The notes beneath the pieces are model-generated. The model saw only the letters and a list, made by a program, of their open reading frames with translations. It searched no databases and was not told the DNA's origin. From Botrytis cinerea B05.10 (lineage: Eukaryota > Ascomycota > Leotiomycetes > Helotiales > Sclerotiniaceae): a stretch of DNA of 64,000 nucleotides. The stretch covers positions 1,867,501 to 1,931,500 of the forward strand of contig NC_037313.1 in NCBI RefSeq assembly GCF_000143535.2, given 5' to 3'. Positions within the stretch are counted from its first letter, which is position 1. Every line of letters starts with the position of its first letter. Made by a program: the position numbers and the translations under genes. Below are positions 1-10,227 of this stretch, piece after piece.

Positions 1-1
1 T

Positions 2-1966
2 GATGTGAAGAGTAATTATTCGGATTATTTTGGAGTGCCGTTGTTTGAACTGAATGATGTGGGTCTGGATGGGGTTAATAGGAGAGAGGTGCGTGGATTG
101 GAGATTCCGGACTTGAAGGAATTAGAGTTGAGATTTAGATTGGAGGGCTGTGAGGGAGAGGATGGTGGGTGTGAGGAGAGAGATCAACGGAGATGTTCTG
201 ACGAGGATGTCAAAGCTGGAAGCCCGACGGAATACGACAGTGATGGGTTTCTATACGATGATGATAAACAGGGAGAGGTTACAGGAAATTTCGATCCAAC
301 AGAATCCACAGGTTCCGAGGCAGATCGATTCTCTCGCCGTCCTTCTGACGTGTCTCTGAGTAATAGATCTGGCGATGGATCAGATGGAGATTATGCAGGT
401 TCGATTGTCGAAGGATATGGCATCACTGATGATCGTCGCACTGGCGCCAACATCAACCCACGCATCGATGATACTTTTCGAGGACGCATGGCACGGGGCT
501 ACACCCTCAATAGCAGATTCGGTCAAGACACATTTGCGCCCTCCAATGCAGATAGTGTCATCAGCGAAGAACCATACGATACCGACGACGACGAAGACTA
601 CGAAAGCGATGATGGAGTATCCGCCAACTATTCTTTCGGCAATTCCTCATACCATGGCACGGAGTGTCAAGAAGATTACGCAATCGGTACATCGAAATTC
701 GCACCCCATGCATTCCAACTCTATCCTCCCTACGAAGCAGCGAATGATTGTACGACGATTGGTATCGCACCTTCAGAAATACAAAATACGCGTCCTTCGT
801 CCTGGGATGCGGATTTCATGGAGGATATACTCGGCTATTCCGTGCACGAAGAAAATCGCAAACCCCATGATCCGACTGCGGAAATGGTAATCATGAGTTA
901 TTTAGACCCCGTTCCCCAATCGAGAAGATCTTCAATCGGTGCGAAATCGAGATCGAGATCTTCGTCAGGTTCACTGACACCGGTTCCGTCGCCTACAAAG
1001 TCGACTAGAACCACTCGATCTTTCGTTCCTTCGGTGAAATCGCTCTCCCGATCTTTCGCTAGGAATAGACCTCTCCCCCCAACACCAGAAGACGCATCAT
1101 GCAAAACCTTCTCAAAATACGAGTTGAAGAGCGTAAGCTCCCTCCGCAAACCCTCCCTCTCCACCGCCAACATCGCCAAACTCAACAAGCACAAAGAGAA
1201 ATCCTCCCTCCCCAAACCCACTCACCCCCAAAACCCCACCTCCAAAAGCAAAAGCATCCGCTCCAAAACCACCCTCTCGAAAATCTCCACCAAATCCAAA
1301 CCCAAACACAAACCCATCCTACGTCTCAAACCGCGCAAATCCAAGAATCCCGCCCCACCCCGCTCCACCTCCTCCAGCGACTCCAACACCTCCTACGTCG
1401 ATCTCACGCGTTGCGGATCCGCGTACGCGGTGCCCCCCGCCCAATCCCTAATTCTGTATCTCCACGGCCGCGGATTGGGCGCGGACCATATTGCGTTTCT
1501 GATGCAGTCGCTGGACGAGAAATTTTTGTACGATTCGAACTCGAATTGGTGGCCGCTGGATCCTTTGTCTTCTGTTTCTGCTTCTGCGGTGGCACCGATT
1601 CGTTATCTGCATTCGAAAATTACTACACTTCCTAATGTACCACTCTGTGCTGATTCCTCCCCCACTCCTCCTCCGCCCCAAACCAACATCGCACCCATTC
1701 GATTCCCGCCACACACACTCTTCACGCCCACCACGGTCTCGCAAATCCTGCAAAGATGCCGAAGAGAAGCGGAGTGGTGGGAGCCGGCCGACGCGCGAGA
1801 TCCGGATGGGAAAATACTCCCGCCGAGTTTCCGATTGTTGAAAAAGGGGATGCGGGTTCGGAAGGCGAGGGGGCTGGTTAGGAAGACGGTGGAGAATTTT
1901 TTGTGGTGGAGGATCGGTGGGGGGGTGGGCGTGGGTGTGCCGCATGGGAATTTGATGAGGGGGTAG
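2..1966 (+). CDS. Partial low-complexity hypothetical protein, 3' part
   Basis: The reading frame is open at the left edge of the window (the codon before the first in-frame GTG is GAT), so the true start lies upstream. About 654 residues are visible, ending at TAG 1964-1966. The first half is acidic and rich in Asp, Ser and Gly. The middle (roughly residues 300-460) is basic and rich in Ser, Lys, Pro and Thr, as in a disordered phosphorylation-prone linker. The last 180 residues look more ordered, with a stretch reading YLHGRGLGADHIAFLMQSLD and an aromatic and basic tail. I recognise no domain. It is most likely a fungal-specific, largely disordered protein; no function is assigned. Confidence 0.6.
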   Translation, partial: DVKSNYSDYFGVPLFELNDVGLDGVNRREVRGLEIPDLKELELRFRLEGCEGEDGGCEERDQRRCSDEDVKAGSPTEYDSDGFLYDDDKQGEVTGNFDPTESTGSEADRFSRRPSDVSLSNRSGDGSDGDYAGSIVEGYGITDDRRTGANINPRIDDTFRGRMARGYTLNSRFGQDTFAPSNADSVISEEPYDTDDDEDYESDDGVSANYSFGNSSYHGTECQEDYAIGTSKFAPHAFQLYPPYEAANDCTTIGIAPSEIQNTRPSSWDADFMEDILGYSVHEENRKPHDPTAEMVIMSYLDPVPQSRRSSIGAKSRSRSSSGSLTPVPSPTKSTRTTRSFVPSVKSLSRSFARNRPLPPTPEDASCKTFSKYELKSVSSLRKPSLSTANIAKLNKHKEKSSLPKPTHPQNPTSKSKSIRSKTTLSKISTKSKPKHKPILRLKPRKSKNPAPPRSTSSSDSNTSYVDLTRCGSAYAVPPAQSLILYLHGRGLGADHIAFLMQSLDEKFLYDSNSNWWPLDPLSSVSASAVAPIRYLHSKITTLPNVPLCADSSPTPPPPQTNIAPIRFPPHTLFTPTTVSQILQRCRREAEWWEPADARDPDGKILPPSFRLLKKGMRVRKARGLVRKTVENFLWWRIGGGVGVGVPHGNLMRG

Positions 1967-2874
1967 GGGGTGGTGGGGGAGGGATGGGAGGTGGGAAGAG
2001 GAGATTTTGGTAGAGGGAAAATTGGCGTGATGTGATATCATATGATATGATATGCCACGGAGCACGTGGAGATGAGATGAGATGAAACCAACCCAAGATA
2101 TCGATTCTTGAGAAGATCGATCGATCTATCGATAGTTTGACGCTATCATTGTTCTTATTATATGTATCAGATCTCGCAACTTGTATTGGAAGACGACAAC
2201 GACAACGACGATGACGACGACGATGACGATGACGATGACGATGTTAAGTTCACGATTCTCTTTTCATTCTTTCCCTTTCTCCTCTTAATGTCGCGCCGAA
2301 AATCTGTTCGGAGAGGATTCTTTCTCATTTCCCTTTTCCTTCCAAAAACGCCGACTATTCTGTTCTGTTTGTTTGTTACTTGGGATAGGAAGTCTAAGGG
2401 GGAGAGGCGGGGTTTCGTCACCTTTGATTATTTCTTTCTTTGATTTTGATGATTTCGATCATGTACTTACTTATTACCTGCAACTACTTTGAAAATATCT
2501 TGATTTGTAATACCTATTTACTAGATAGGAATAAAATGCTAGTATAATGAAAGTTAGACACTTGAAAAAGGTTTATGAAAAAAAAATCAAAAACATTGTG
2601 TGTGTAATAGTAATAATTGTTGATTTTTGTTGATGTTATATACATACATACATACGTACGTACAAATAAGGTATGCAAACAATTTCCTGGTGCAAGCTAT
2701 TTACATTTCGTGTATATGCATTTATTTGTTCATTCCCAGCAAATCTAACCCTATACAACGCCGAACGCTATGCTTATAACTAACTAGTAGTGAGTATTTT
2801 TATAACTGACCCGTCGATTTTAATACCAACCCATAAGTTCTTCCATGAACATAACCTTCCCATTATTCATACCA
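1967..2874. other. Convergent intergenic region between the first gene and CIA1
   Basis: It holds the 3' flanks of two converging genes. I see AT-rich stretches, a palindromic run near 2035-2060 (GATATCATATGATATG type), a GATC-rich self-complementary patch near 2108-2137 and two short repeats. No supported gene is seen. Confidence 0.5.
2194..2241. repeat. GAC/GAT triplet repeat
   Basis: About 16 near-perfect GAC, AAC and GAT triplets in the 3' flank of the first gene. It would read as poly-Asp in one frame but is not within a supported gene. Confidence 0.8.
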
Positions 2875-4185
2875 TTATGCTTCTAGTGTCCTTTCTTCCA
2901 CATTTTCTTCGATACACCAAGCTTTTGTAAGTCCGTCATCACCCGTCGTTATAACCATTTCTTCATCGGGGGTTTTCTTGCCATTGTCGAATCGCTGACA
3001 CCACGTAACATGGTTAATCTCATAAGGACCATGGGCACCTTCGAGAACAGTAAGAACCACCCACTCCTTCTCAATAGTACCACCTACACTATTTCTTCCC
3101 TTGGTCTGTTCTTCGTAGATTGCGATTTTGCCGTCTCCGCCTGTGGATACGACACGGCCAGTTTGTTTACTCCAGCTAATGCTGTAGATGGGCAGATCGT
3201 GGACTTTGGGAAGCGTGGCGGTGCATTCCCAGGTCTCGTTTTCGGGGCCCGGTCGCATGGTGCTGGGGATTCCGGGATTGAAATAGGAGGGCTTGTTTTG
3301 GGGTGGTGGCGTGGGTACTTTGGACCAGATGCGAATGCTCATGTCTGCGGATGAGGAGAGGAGCCGTGGGGTAGCTGGGGCGGATGATTCATCGCTAGAC
3401 TCCGTCTTCATGGAAACTTCAGGTTCCCAATCTAAATTCCACACAGTGCCTTCATGGCCCTCTAATGTAGCAACAGTCTCCCAGTCTCCCTCGCCATCTT
3501 CTCTAGATAGTAGAATTGTATCGTCATAACTACCACTCGCAAGAACTTCTCCATTGCCATCGTCTTTTCTCCAACAAACACATTTCACATCTGCCTTGTG
3601 ATCTTGCAAAACCGCAACTGTTTCGAATTCGTCTTCACCCTCCTCTCCTATTTCTTCCCAAATCCATATCGTCTTATCTCTCGAACAAGAAGCTAACCAT
3701 TGTCCACTGGGCGAGTAAGCCACATTTTTAATTTCCGAATCATGTCCCTCCAACACAATCGAAAATTCCCAATCATCCCCCTCATCCTCATCCTCTTCTC
3801 CTCCTCTTCTCAACTGCGCCCCTTTGCTCACCTCGCCATCCGCTCCAATCTCCATTTCCAACGGTCCATCTCCACCATCATTTCCATTTCCATTTCCCGC
3901 ATCTTCCTTCCGTCTCCAAATCCCCATCGTCGCATCAAAACTCCCCGTCGCAATCGTCAACGCTCCATCTGTCCTGACTCCCGGTTTCCACGCCGCAGAT
4001 CTCACACTTCTCTCATGACCCCCTTCTAAAGTCGAATGCAATGTGAAGTTATTGAGCGAATAGACTCGGACCGATTTATCAGAGGTGGCTGTTGCGATGA
4101 GAGGCAGTCCGTTGGGATTGGGAATGGATGCCCATGCTCGAGTCGCGGCTTGGGGCTTGAAATCGGCGAGGTGTTGGAGTCGCAT
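2875..4185 (-). CDS. CIA1: CIA1, cytosolic iron-sulfur assembly WD40 protein
   Basis: This is the WD40 beta-propeller subunit of the CIA targeting complex, which with CIA2 and MMS19 inserts Fe-S clusters into cytosolic and nuclear apoproteins. Seven WD-type blades can be followed: ATATSDKSVRVYSL, GSFDATMGIWRR, SCSRDKTIWIWEE, SGSYDDTILLSRE, SSSADMSIRIWSK, TGGDGKIAIYEE and TTGDDGLTKAWCIEE. An acidic Gly/Asp/Glu-rich insert follows the second blade, and other spacers are longer than in the roughly 330-residue yeast protein, giving 436 residues. I chose the ATG at 4185 (MRLQHLADF), where the family begins. The frame stays open to an ATG at 4308, adding 41 Pro-rich residues that look like 5' leader. 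No intron is needed. Confidence 0.93.
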   Translation of the reverse strand: MRLQHLADFKPQAATRAWASIPNPNGLPLIATATSDKSVRVYSLNNFTLHSTLEGGHERSVRSAAWKPGVRTDGALTIATGSFDATMGIWRRKEDAGNGNGNDGGDGPLEMEIGADGEVSKGAQLRRGGEEDEDEGDDWEFSIVLEGHDSEIKNVAYSPSGQWLASCSRDKTIWIWEEIGEEGEDEFETVAVLQDHKADVKCVCWRKDDGNGEVLASGSYDDTILLSREDGEGDWETVATLEGHEGTVWNLDWEPEVSMKTESSDESSAPATPRLLSSSADMSIRIWSKVPTPPPQNKPSYFNPGIPSTMRPGPENETWECTATLPKVHDLPIYSISWSKQTGRVVSTGGDGKIAIYEEQTKGRNSVGGTIEKEWVVLTVLEGAHGPYEINHVTWCQRFDNGKKTPDEEMVITTGDDGLTKAWCIEENVEERTLEA

Positions 4186-5051
4186 TGTTGTGGGTAGGTA
4201 GGAAGGAGGGTTTCTTGGGGTGGGAGGGGAAAATTTTATGGGATGCTTTGGAGGGGTAATGTTGGGTGCTTGATGCGATAAGATGTCATTGGGGATTATT
4301 GATGACAAATACAGCTGATGTCGCTCGCGATTGATCGAACAGCTAGCTTGTAAAAATGGATGAAAGGTTTAAAAAGGTTCTCCCTCAAAATTGAATGTAA
4401 ACCGACTCGCATATTTTGATTTCCTTCAGAGTAGTGAATGAAGATGATTTCCTCATGAGATCTTATTATCAAAGGCTTCAAAGGCAAGATATTGCTCTAT
4501 TGTTTTGATATTGATTTTTGATTAAGGCGTAGAATTGTGGTGTGCATGGTTACCGATAAGGGCAAAGACTACGGATGCAAGGTGATGGGGGCTGTGTTTA
4601 TACTTGTCTTTGAATTTATACTTGAGAATAGAATCTCGAGACTTATTAGCAACGCTTCTCGGTCAAGTGGCAAGTGAGAGTGTGCGATCTTACGCATTTG
4701 CAATTGTGTTGGAGCAGGACGAGGTAGAAAGTCATGATATTAAGTATTATTGGCTAACGCTACAGGAATTTCATTAATGTCGAAATGGATTGCTAGTGCA
4801 GACAATATTCCCACGCTGATTTCCTAACATCGAGCAAGTTTTTATCGAATTTCCAGATGTGATCCTTCAAATTCTTCATCTCCAATATTCCTGTTTTCTA
4901 GCACTTTGCCAATATCAAATTGGACAAGATGTTCAAAAAGTCATCCAGTCAAAATCAAGCCTTTCCACATACTTCTTCGATTATGCAACCCTCCTATTTT
5001 TTGGACCGTCGCCGATTGCACTATAATAGTTCACCGATTGTTTTAGACCAT
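4186..5051. other. Intergenic: CIA1 upstream and orphan gene 3' flank
   Basis: AT-rich sequence holding the CIA1 5' leader and promoter and the 3' side of the next minus-strand gene. No further gene is supported. Confidence 0.5.
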
Positions 5052-6431
5052 CTATAAATCATCAACATCTGGAGGACTAGAAAGAGTAACACTAGCATTG
5101 CTTCCTGGAGGCAATGCATCGATTCCTGGTTGAATGGCATTCCTTCTCCCACGATTCTGCATCCCCATGAGGCGGTTCTCTTCAGAAGATGCACCATATA
5201 CCCATCGACGAGATCCTCGAGTTGTCGAATAACGATCTCTCAAGATATGAGCATACATACTTGCAGTTTCAGATCTACGTGGATATTGATTGCTAGGGAT
5301 CGAAATTGTGGAGTCAGAGACGTGATCTTCGTCATCTAATCCTTCAAGGGTCCCATTTCCCTCCAGAATGTAGCGCTGGTTGGAATGATTCGGCTGCTCT
5401 TGCTGAAACGAGAACACTTGCTGTCGCTCTGGCTGGACCCTAGTCTGGAAGTCATTTTCTACAACTTCCGCTGCTCGAGAATACAACCACTGTTGTGCGG
5501 CGATTTGTGCCTCATTCATATTCTCAGCTGATAGAGCCGCAAGTCTTGCAACGTCTAGATTTGCGGGTAAACGGGCATTGCCCGATCGAATCCAACGTCT
5601 CACCGTTTCACGTCGAATTCCACCCGCTCGAAACATCCGAGAGTAGAAATGCAAGAATAACCCCGAGGTTACTTGATTGGCGGGGGTGCTGGTGGAACGT
5701 CCGATGGCAGCTAGCTCTATGATAGCCTGGTCGATGAAAGCTTGATCGGTAAAAGGAAGAGCTGTTTGATTAGGGGCTATTGGTTGATTATCTGAGTCAT
5801 CTCCCAGCGTGAAAGAGATCTCATTTATGCTAATATTAGCATAATCCGATGGTTCCCACCGGCTTAATATGTCATGTAGTCCCATACCCGTTATCATCAT
5901 CCGAAGAAAGAGAGATCCACGAGGGGGCGCCATTAATTGATTAACTGTAAACCTGACAGGCCTATGAACGGCGGTAGCTCGATAGAGGGGAATTTGACTG
6001 GCTATAGCTAGCACAGTAGCAAATTCATTGATGAGAGCTTGATCGGTGGCAGTTAGACGAGTGAGATCTTGATTTGGAGCAGCTAGATCAGCAGACCCGT
6101 CCACAGGTGGTTCTTGATTTTCGATCACATCTTCAGGAAAAAATGTATAGACGGAAGGTTGGCCTACGTCAGCTCCATAAGTAACACCTCGGTCGTGAGC
6201 ATCGGGAATAGGAACAAATACATAGTCGAGGGGGCGGTTTGGGGCAGTTTGACTGATGGCATATTGGCTGGGAGCAGTTGGACTAGTAGACCCGTTCACA
6301 GGTGTTCTTTGATTGACATTGCTCAAATGAACACTGTTTGGATCATTTTGAGTACTTGAACAATCTGGCCTATTGTTAATGCAACACTTGGCTCTCTCGC
6401 AGAGCGACGAATCGTGAATGAGTTGACCCAT
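5052..6431 (-). CDS. Orphan hypothetical protein with an internal duplication
   Basis: A single-exon frame of 459 residues from ATG 6431 to a stop at 5052. It has no signal peptide or membrane segment. Residues about 127-192 and 226-280 look like diverged copies of one module: each opens with TDQA plus an I-x-x-x-x-x-x-L-A helix, then NQ(L/V), then LFL followed by a Met and Gly-rich helix, ending in RW. Short Ser/Pro/Asn/Gln-rich spacers with APNQ or APSQ precede each copy and also occur near residues 45-65. The C-terminal 110 residues are polar and look disordered. I do not recognise the family. The module resembles no catalytic motif I know, and a structural or regulatory role is only a guess. 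Confidence 0.65.
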   Translation of the reverse strand: MGQLIHDSSLCERAKCCINNRPDCSSTQNDPNSVHLSNVNQRTPVNGSTSPTAPSQYAISQTAPNRPLDYVFVPIPDAHDRGVTYGADVGQPSVYTFFPEDVIENQEPPVDGSADLAAPNQDLTRLTATDQALINEFATVLAIASQIPLYRATAVHRPVRFTVNQLMAPPRGSLFLRMMITGMGLHDILSRWEPSDYANISINEISFTLGDDSDNQPIAPNQTALPFTDQAFIDQAIIELAAIGRSTSTPANQVTSGLFLHFYSRMFRAGGIRRETVRRWIRSGNARLPANLDVARLAALSAENMNEAQIAAQQWLYSRAAEVVENDFQTRVQPERQQVFSFQQEQPNHSNQRYILEGNGTLEGLDDEDHVSDSTISIPSNQYPRRSETASMYAHILRDRYSTTRGSRRWVYGASSEENRLMGMQNRGRRNAIQPGIDALPPGSNASVTLSSPPDVDDL

Positions 6432-7501
6432 GTCAACGGCAGTAACCTAGGCGAAAAGTAAGGAACCTCGTTGAGAACTACGAATTGGAAATTTTGGAAG
6501 AGAATGGCAATGCGTATATTAATGCCAATGGCGGTAGTACTCGGCCAAGAAAAAATAACTGGAATAGTCTGTCTGGTGCAATGTAATAGTTGGATATTAA
6601 ATAGAACGAGTGTTTATTTTATACGGCGATATACGGCGATATACGGCAAAAGGTATGCCATACTGAGACGAGACGAGAAATAATTTGCTGGCTGGTGATA
6701 TGATTGATATACTCAAAATGCGACTGCCTTGTCGAAGTTTGTAGGTAGTTGGCTGCTACCACGAGCTGCTACCACGAAGAAATAAATATCGAAAGACGAA
6801 AGGACCTGCTCGCTCTCGAAGAAGTGGCAAGAGCGTGCCATTTTTTGAATACCAAATAGCATCATCACAGCTCATACATTAACTCTCTTGTGGATATGAA
6901 CATCTCAAATATTTTCAGTAGGCTGTGAATTTGTATCTGAAGCCTTCGAGTTGTTTGACATTGGAAAATCCAAAAATGTTTACACCAAAGGTTGAACTTC
7001 ATTCAATCAAAGTGACCTCAGCATAGGGACGACGATCTGGAAATCTATGTATATATAATCTTCCACCTATAGCCTACACGATCTCCATCACAGCTGATGA
7101 CCATGTCTTAGGCCCCAACATGCTCATTAATTGGGTGGGTATATAAAAAGGACATACTCGATACCTAATCTCACATTCACAATGCAAAGGAACACTTCTT
7201 AAAAAACATTGTGTAATGTAAATAGTTATGATAATTTATGTACTAACTAAGCAGCCAGAAAGTATATACAAAACTCAATCCATCCAAGTTCCCCCAGCAA
7301 CATAATGATGCTCCAAACAAAAAAAGTCAAGGACCGATCCCCCAAGCATTTGCGAGGATCTAATTCCAAACGAGCGACATGAAGTAAACTAGCTGACAGG
7401 TATGATTTCATAGCTCTTTCGTCATTCTCCCTTTCATCTTATCGCCTCCACCTCCCACTCCCTGTTACCCACCCCACTTCCATATCTGCCGAACCCTCAA
7501 T
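6432..7501. other. Intergenic, about 1.1 kb
   Basis: AT-rich. It contains a short ATATACGGCG direct repeat near 6620-6650 and a TATATAAAAAGG sequence near 7140. No supported gene is seen. Confidence 0.5.
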
Positions 7502-9705
7502 CTAAGACCCCCCACCCACAAGCAGCTGCTTTGGGCTTCCCTTTCCCCTCCCAATTGCCTCTTTAGCACTCATCACACCCTTACTTAAATATGCTCCGCC
7601 AGGTCTACCATTTTTGTATTTCCCAATCTCCACACCGACCAATCGTTCCTCGTCATAAACAATTGTGGAATTGACTGCCTCCACATCTCGGTAATACAAT
7701 TCCGCATCAATCGCATCATTATTAGTATCTGATCCACCAAATACAAATGTCTGACTCGTGCTGCCATATCCAGAACTGCCGGCTGAAGTACCCAAGTAAT
7801 GAGCTGATCCACTTTGGGTAGTTGAGAGACGGGTTCCCGAAAACCCGGAAATGAGAGAAGCAGAGGAGGGGAGATAAGCAAACGGTTGAAGTCCAGATGG
7901 GAAGACCGAGGCTCCGGATATGAGGAGGTCGAGACCGCGGGTAATGACGGCGTCAAGGGTGAAATTGGTGGAGGAAAGGATTAGATAGGTTGTGTTCACC
8001 CAGACGGGGTATGTATATTCGGACTTGTATTTTGTGGAGCCCCCTAGTATAGAGGTATCGACGCCTTTGGTTGTTGCATTGTTTATTTGAATGGCGCCGA
8101 AAGCGGTGTATTGACCATAATTCAGAGCGCTTAATTCCTGAGTCCATGTTGAAGTCGAGGTGCCATTTTCCGTAACGACGGTGGATGAAATAGAGAGCGA
8201 ACGCTGAACGTTGGTTGTATAAGTGAGTGTTTCGTTTGCGCCGGTTGCATTTTGAGTGAGGATTTGTGAAGTAGTGATGATAGGAGCTGGAATCGAGAGT
8301 GTGGGTGCAGTACCGGTAGTGACAGAGTCATTGGAGTCAAGCCATATGAAGATTTTGCCAGTGACCAGCCAGTAACTGCCTACTGTGTCAATGAGGATAC
8401 CGCTTCCCTCACCATCGTCTATAACACCAGCAACTCGAATCTCAAAGGTATGTTCAGATCCGTCACAGAGAACAGGAAGCCAAGGTGTGATATCGATCTC
8501 GTGTTCACGTAGATCGAAAGCATCAAGTCCTACGATTGGTCTCCAAAGTCCTGGTACGATACCACCAGTGAAGACCACTGGAAATGGCCATTGCACACCG
8601 GCTAATTGGCCGTCGATCAAAACCTGGACTTCACGAAATGGTGAATATCCATAGAGCGTTCCATCGTACTCCTCAAATGTCTCGACATCTGACTGGAGCA
8701 CGTTGCCCCACCAAAATTCCTCAGCTGACTGGCCACAAGCCGAGATAGAGAAGACGGCGCGATTGGCGTTTTGTGGGAAGCTAATGGTGTTTGTGGCATT
8801 ATCACCTGGTAATGTGAAAACACTCACAGCATCTTCTGCACCGTTCCTTGCGGAGATGGGAAGAATCAGATCAGCCGGCTCGGCAGTTTCTTGGCTCGTG
8901 AAAAATGTAGCGGTAAGGGTGGTATAGTAATATCCAGTATAGGTGCTATCTATCAGATTTCCAAGATCGAAAATAAGTGTCTGGGGGGAGTTCCAAAAAT
9001 AAAGATACTCCGTCATATCCTTGAGATATTCCCATCTAATTCCAGCCGTAGTTGGTTCTGCAGTAGATGTTCTCCAAACTTCGGAGTCTCCAAAATACAT
9101 TATTGCAAGTCGATCGAACTGACGGCCACTGGAAGTAACTGTAAAGTTCATAACAACTCTATTAAACGCGCAGCTAGGTGGCGTATAATTGCCTGTAAGG
9201 TCATTAGCTGATTGGTAATTGCAAGATCGTAAATCTAAAATTCCATACCAACAAATGGGATGCCATAGCTGTAGCCAAAAGTATGTTCCATCAAAACAAC
9301 TTTGCAGCTTGTAGCAACATTCGTTGACGCGATTATCGACGTCTCCTCGACTCCATTATATGATGCTGTCTCATCGGACACACCAGGTGGGATGAGGACT
9401 GGTTGATAGACCTGAAATACTTCAAGTACTGCCGAAGTGGGAGTAGCAGAGGGTGCTGGTGCAGCAGAATATTTGATCAAGTTGGATTTTGGTGAAACAT
9501 CCACCACATCCTCTAAAGAGCATGGTCGTAATAGCCATATCAATGACAGACCGCAGCCAAATAAAATAAGAAGGAATAGTTTGGTATTTCTGGTTGTTTT
9601 CCGACTTTTGCTGACGGGCTCACAATTGGTATCGATTGGTCGAAAAGGATCACCAACATGAGTTTCTCCCTTCGAGTCGAACAGATCTTCGGTTTCTGCT
9701 GACAT
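7502..9705 (-). CDS. Peptide-N-glycosidase A-like type II membrane protein
   Basis: Two exons, 9249-9705 and 7502-9192, with a 56-bp intron (9193-9248; donor GTATGG, acceptor TTACAG) that joins in frame as FVG-NYTPPSCAF. The product has about 715 residues. A basic cytosolic tail (residues 1-42) is followed by one hydrophobic segment at about 43-59 and a long extracytoplasmic domain. That domain reads like the peptide-N4-(N-acetyl-beta-glucosaminyl)asparagine amidase A family (PNGase A, Pfam PF12222): FDRLAIMYFGDSEVWRTSTA, TEYLYFWNSPQTLIFDLGN and TFEIRVAGVIDDGEGSGILI. Family members cleave N-glycans from glycoproteins. The acidic pH optimum and secretory-pathway location are inferred from plant and bacterial relatives. 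The start is uncertain: an ATG at 9759 adds 18 residues, and the one at 9705 was chosen as nearer the basic anchor. Confidence 0.85.
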
Positions 9706-9828
9706 TGTAACTTCTGAAGTTGGAAACGATCCACCGGGGAACAAGGGTGGGCTGAACAAGGTAAGGATGAGGGTGCAGTAAGTCGATAATCAGTTGAGCC
9801 ACTGTGGCACCGTCGAGTGTGGCACTTC

Positions 9829-10227
9829 TCAACTGTGCTGGGAATCCCAGTATCTCTTTCGCGCTGCTGTGGCGAGCTCAACGCCTTGGAATCGATTTTG
9901 AAAGTAATTGAAGACACCGTATTCTTCGCGGGTCATCACATATGTGGTGGGTTCTTCTTGTAGCTTCCTCCAGATGTTGTTGATTGCGACTTCCAGGACA
10001 CCGATGACGACTGGATCCCTGATTTCTTCCTCGCTGTCTCGAGCAATGTCCAAAGCTTGAGATACTGAAAGAGTGCCGATAGAAGCTTGTCTATACGCCT
10101 CTTGGCTGGTTAAATGGCCGTTCATAATCGTGTGGAGCGATAAGGAGGGGTCGAAATGATCCGGGTTATCGAGGTGCGTCTTAGCAAATGACGAAAGAGG
10201 AAGGTGAGAGTCTTGAATGAAAGGCAT
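9829..10227 (-). CDS. Small hypothetical protein
   Basis: A single-exon frame of 132 residues if it starts at MPFIQDSHLP (ATG 10227), or 148 residues from ATG 10275. It contains no signal peptide or membrane helix and is mostly helical in appearance, with SQEAYRQASIGTLSVSQALD and a basic end, ARKRYWDSQHS. It lies co-directionally just upstream of the PNGase A-like gene, 124 bp from its likely start. I do not recognise the family. The regular composition and near-canonical start context make a real gene likely. Confidence 0.55.
   Translation of the reverse strand: MPFIQDSHLPLSSFAKTHLDNPDHFDPSLSLHTIMNGHLTSQEAYRQASIGTLSVSQALDIARDSEEEIRDPVVIGVLEVAINNIWRKLQEEPTTYVMTREEYGVFNYFQNRFQGVELATAARKRYWDSQHS

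Noticed and set aside
1448..2065. 205-residue minus-strand frame overlapping the first gene
   Set aside because: Antisense shadow of the + strand coding frame with composition-driven His/Pro/Arg content.
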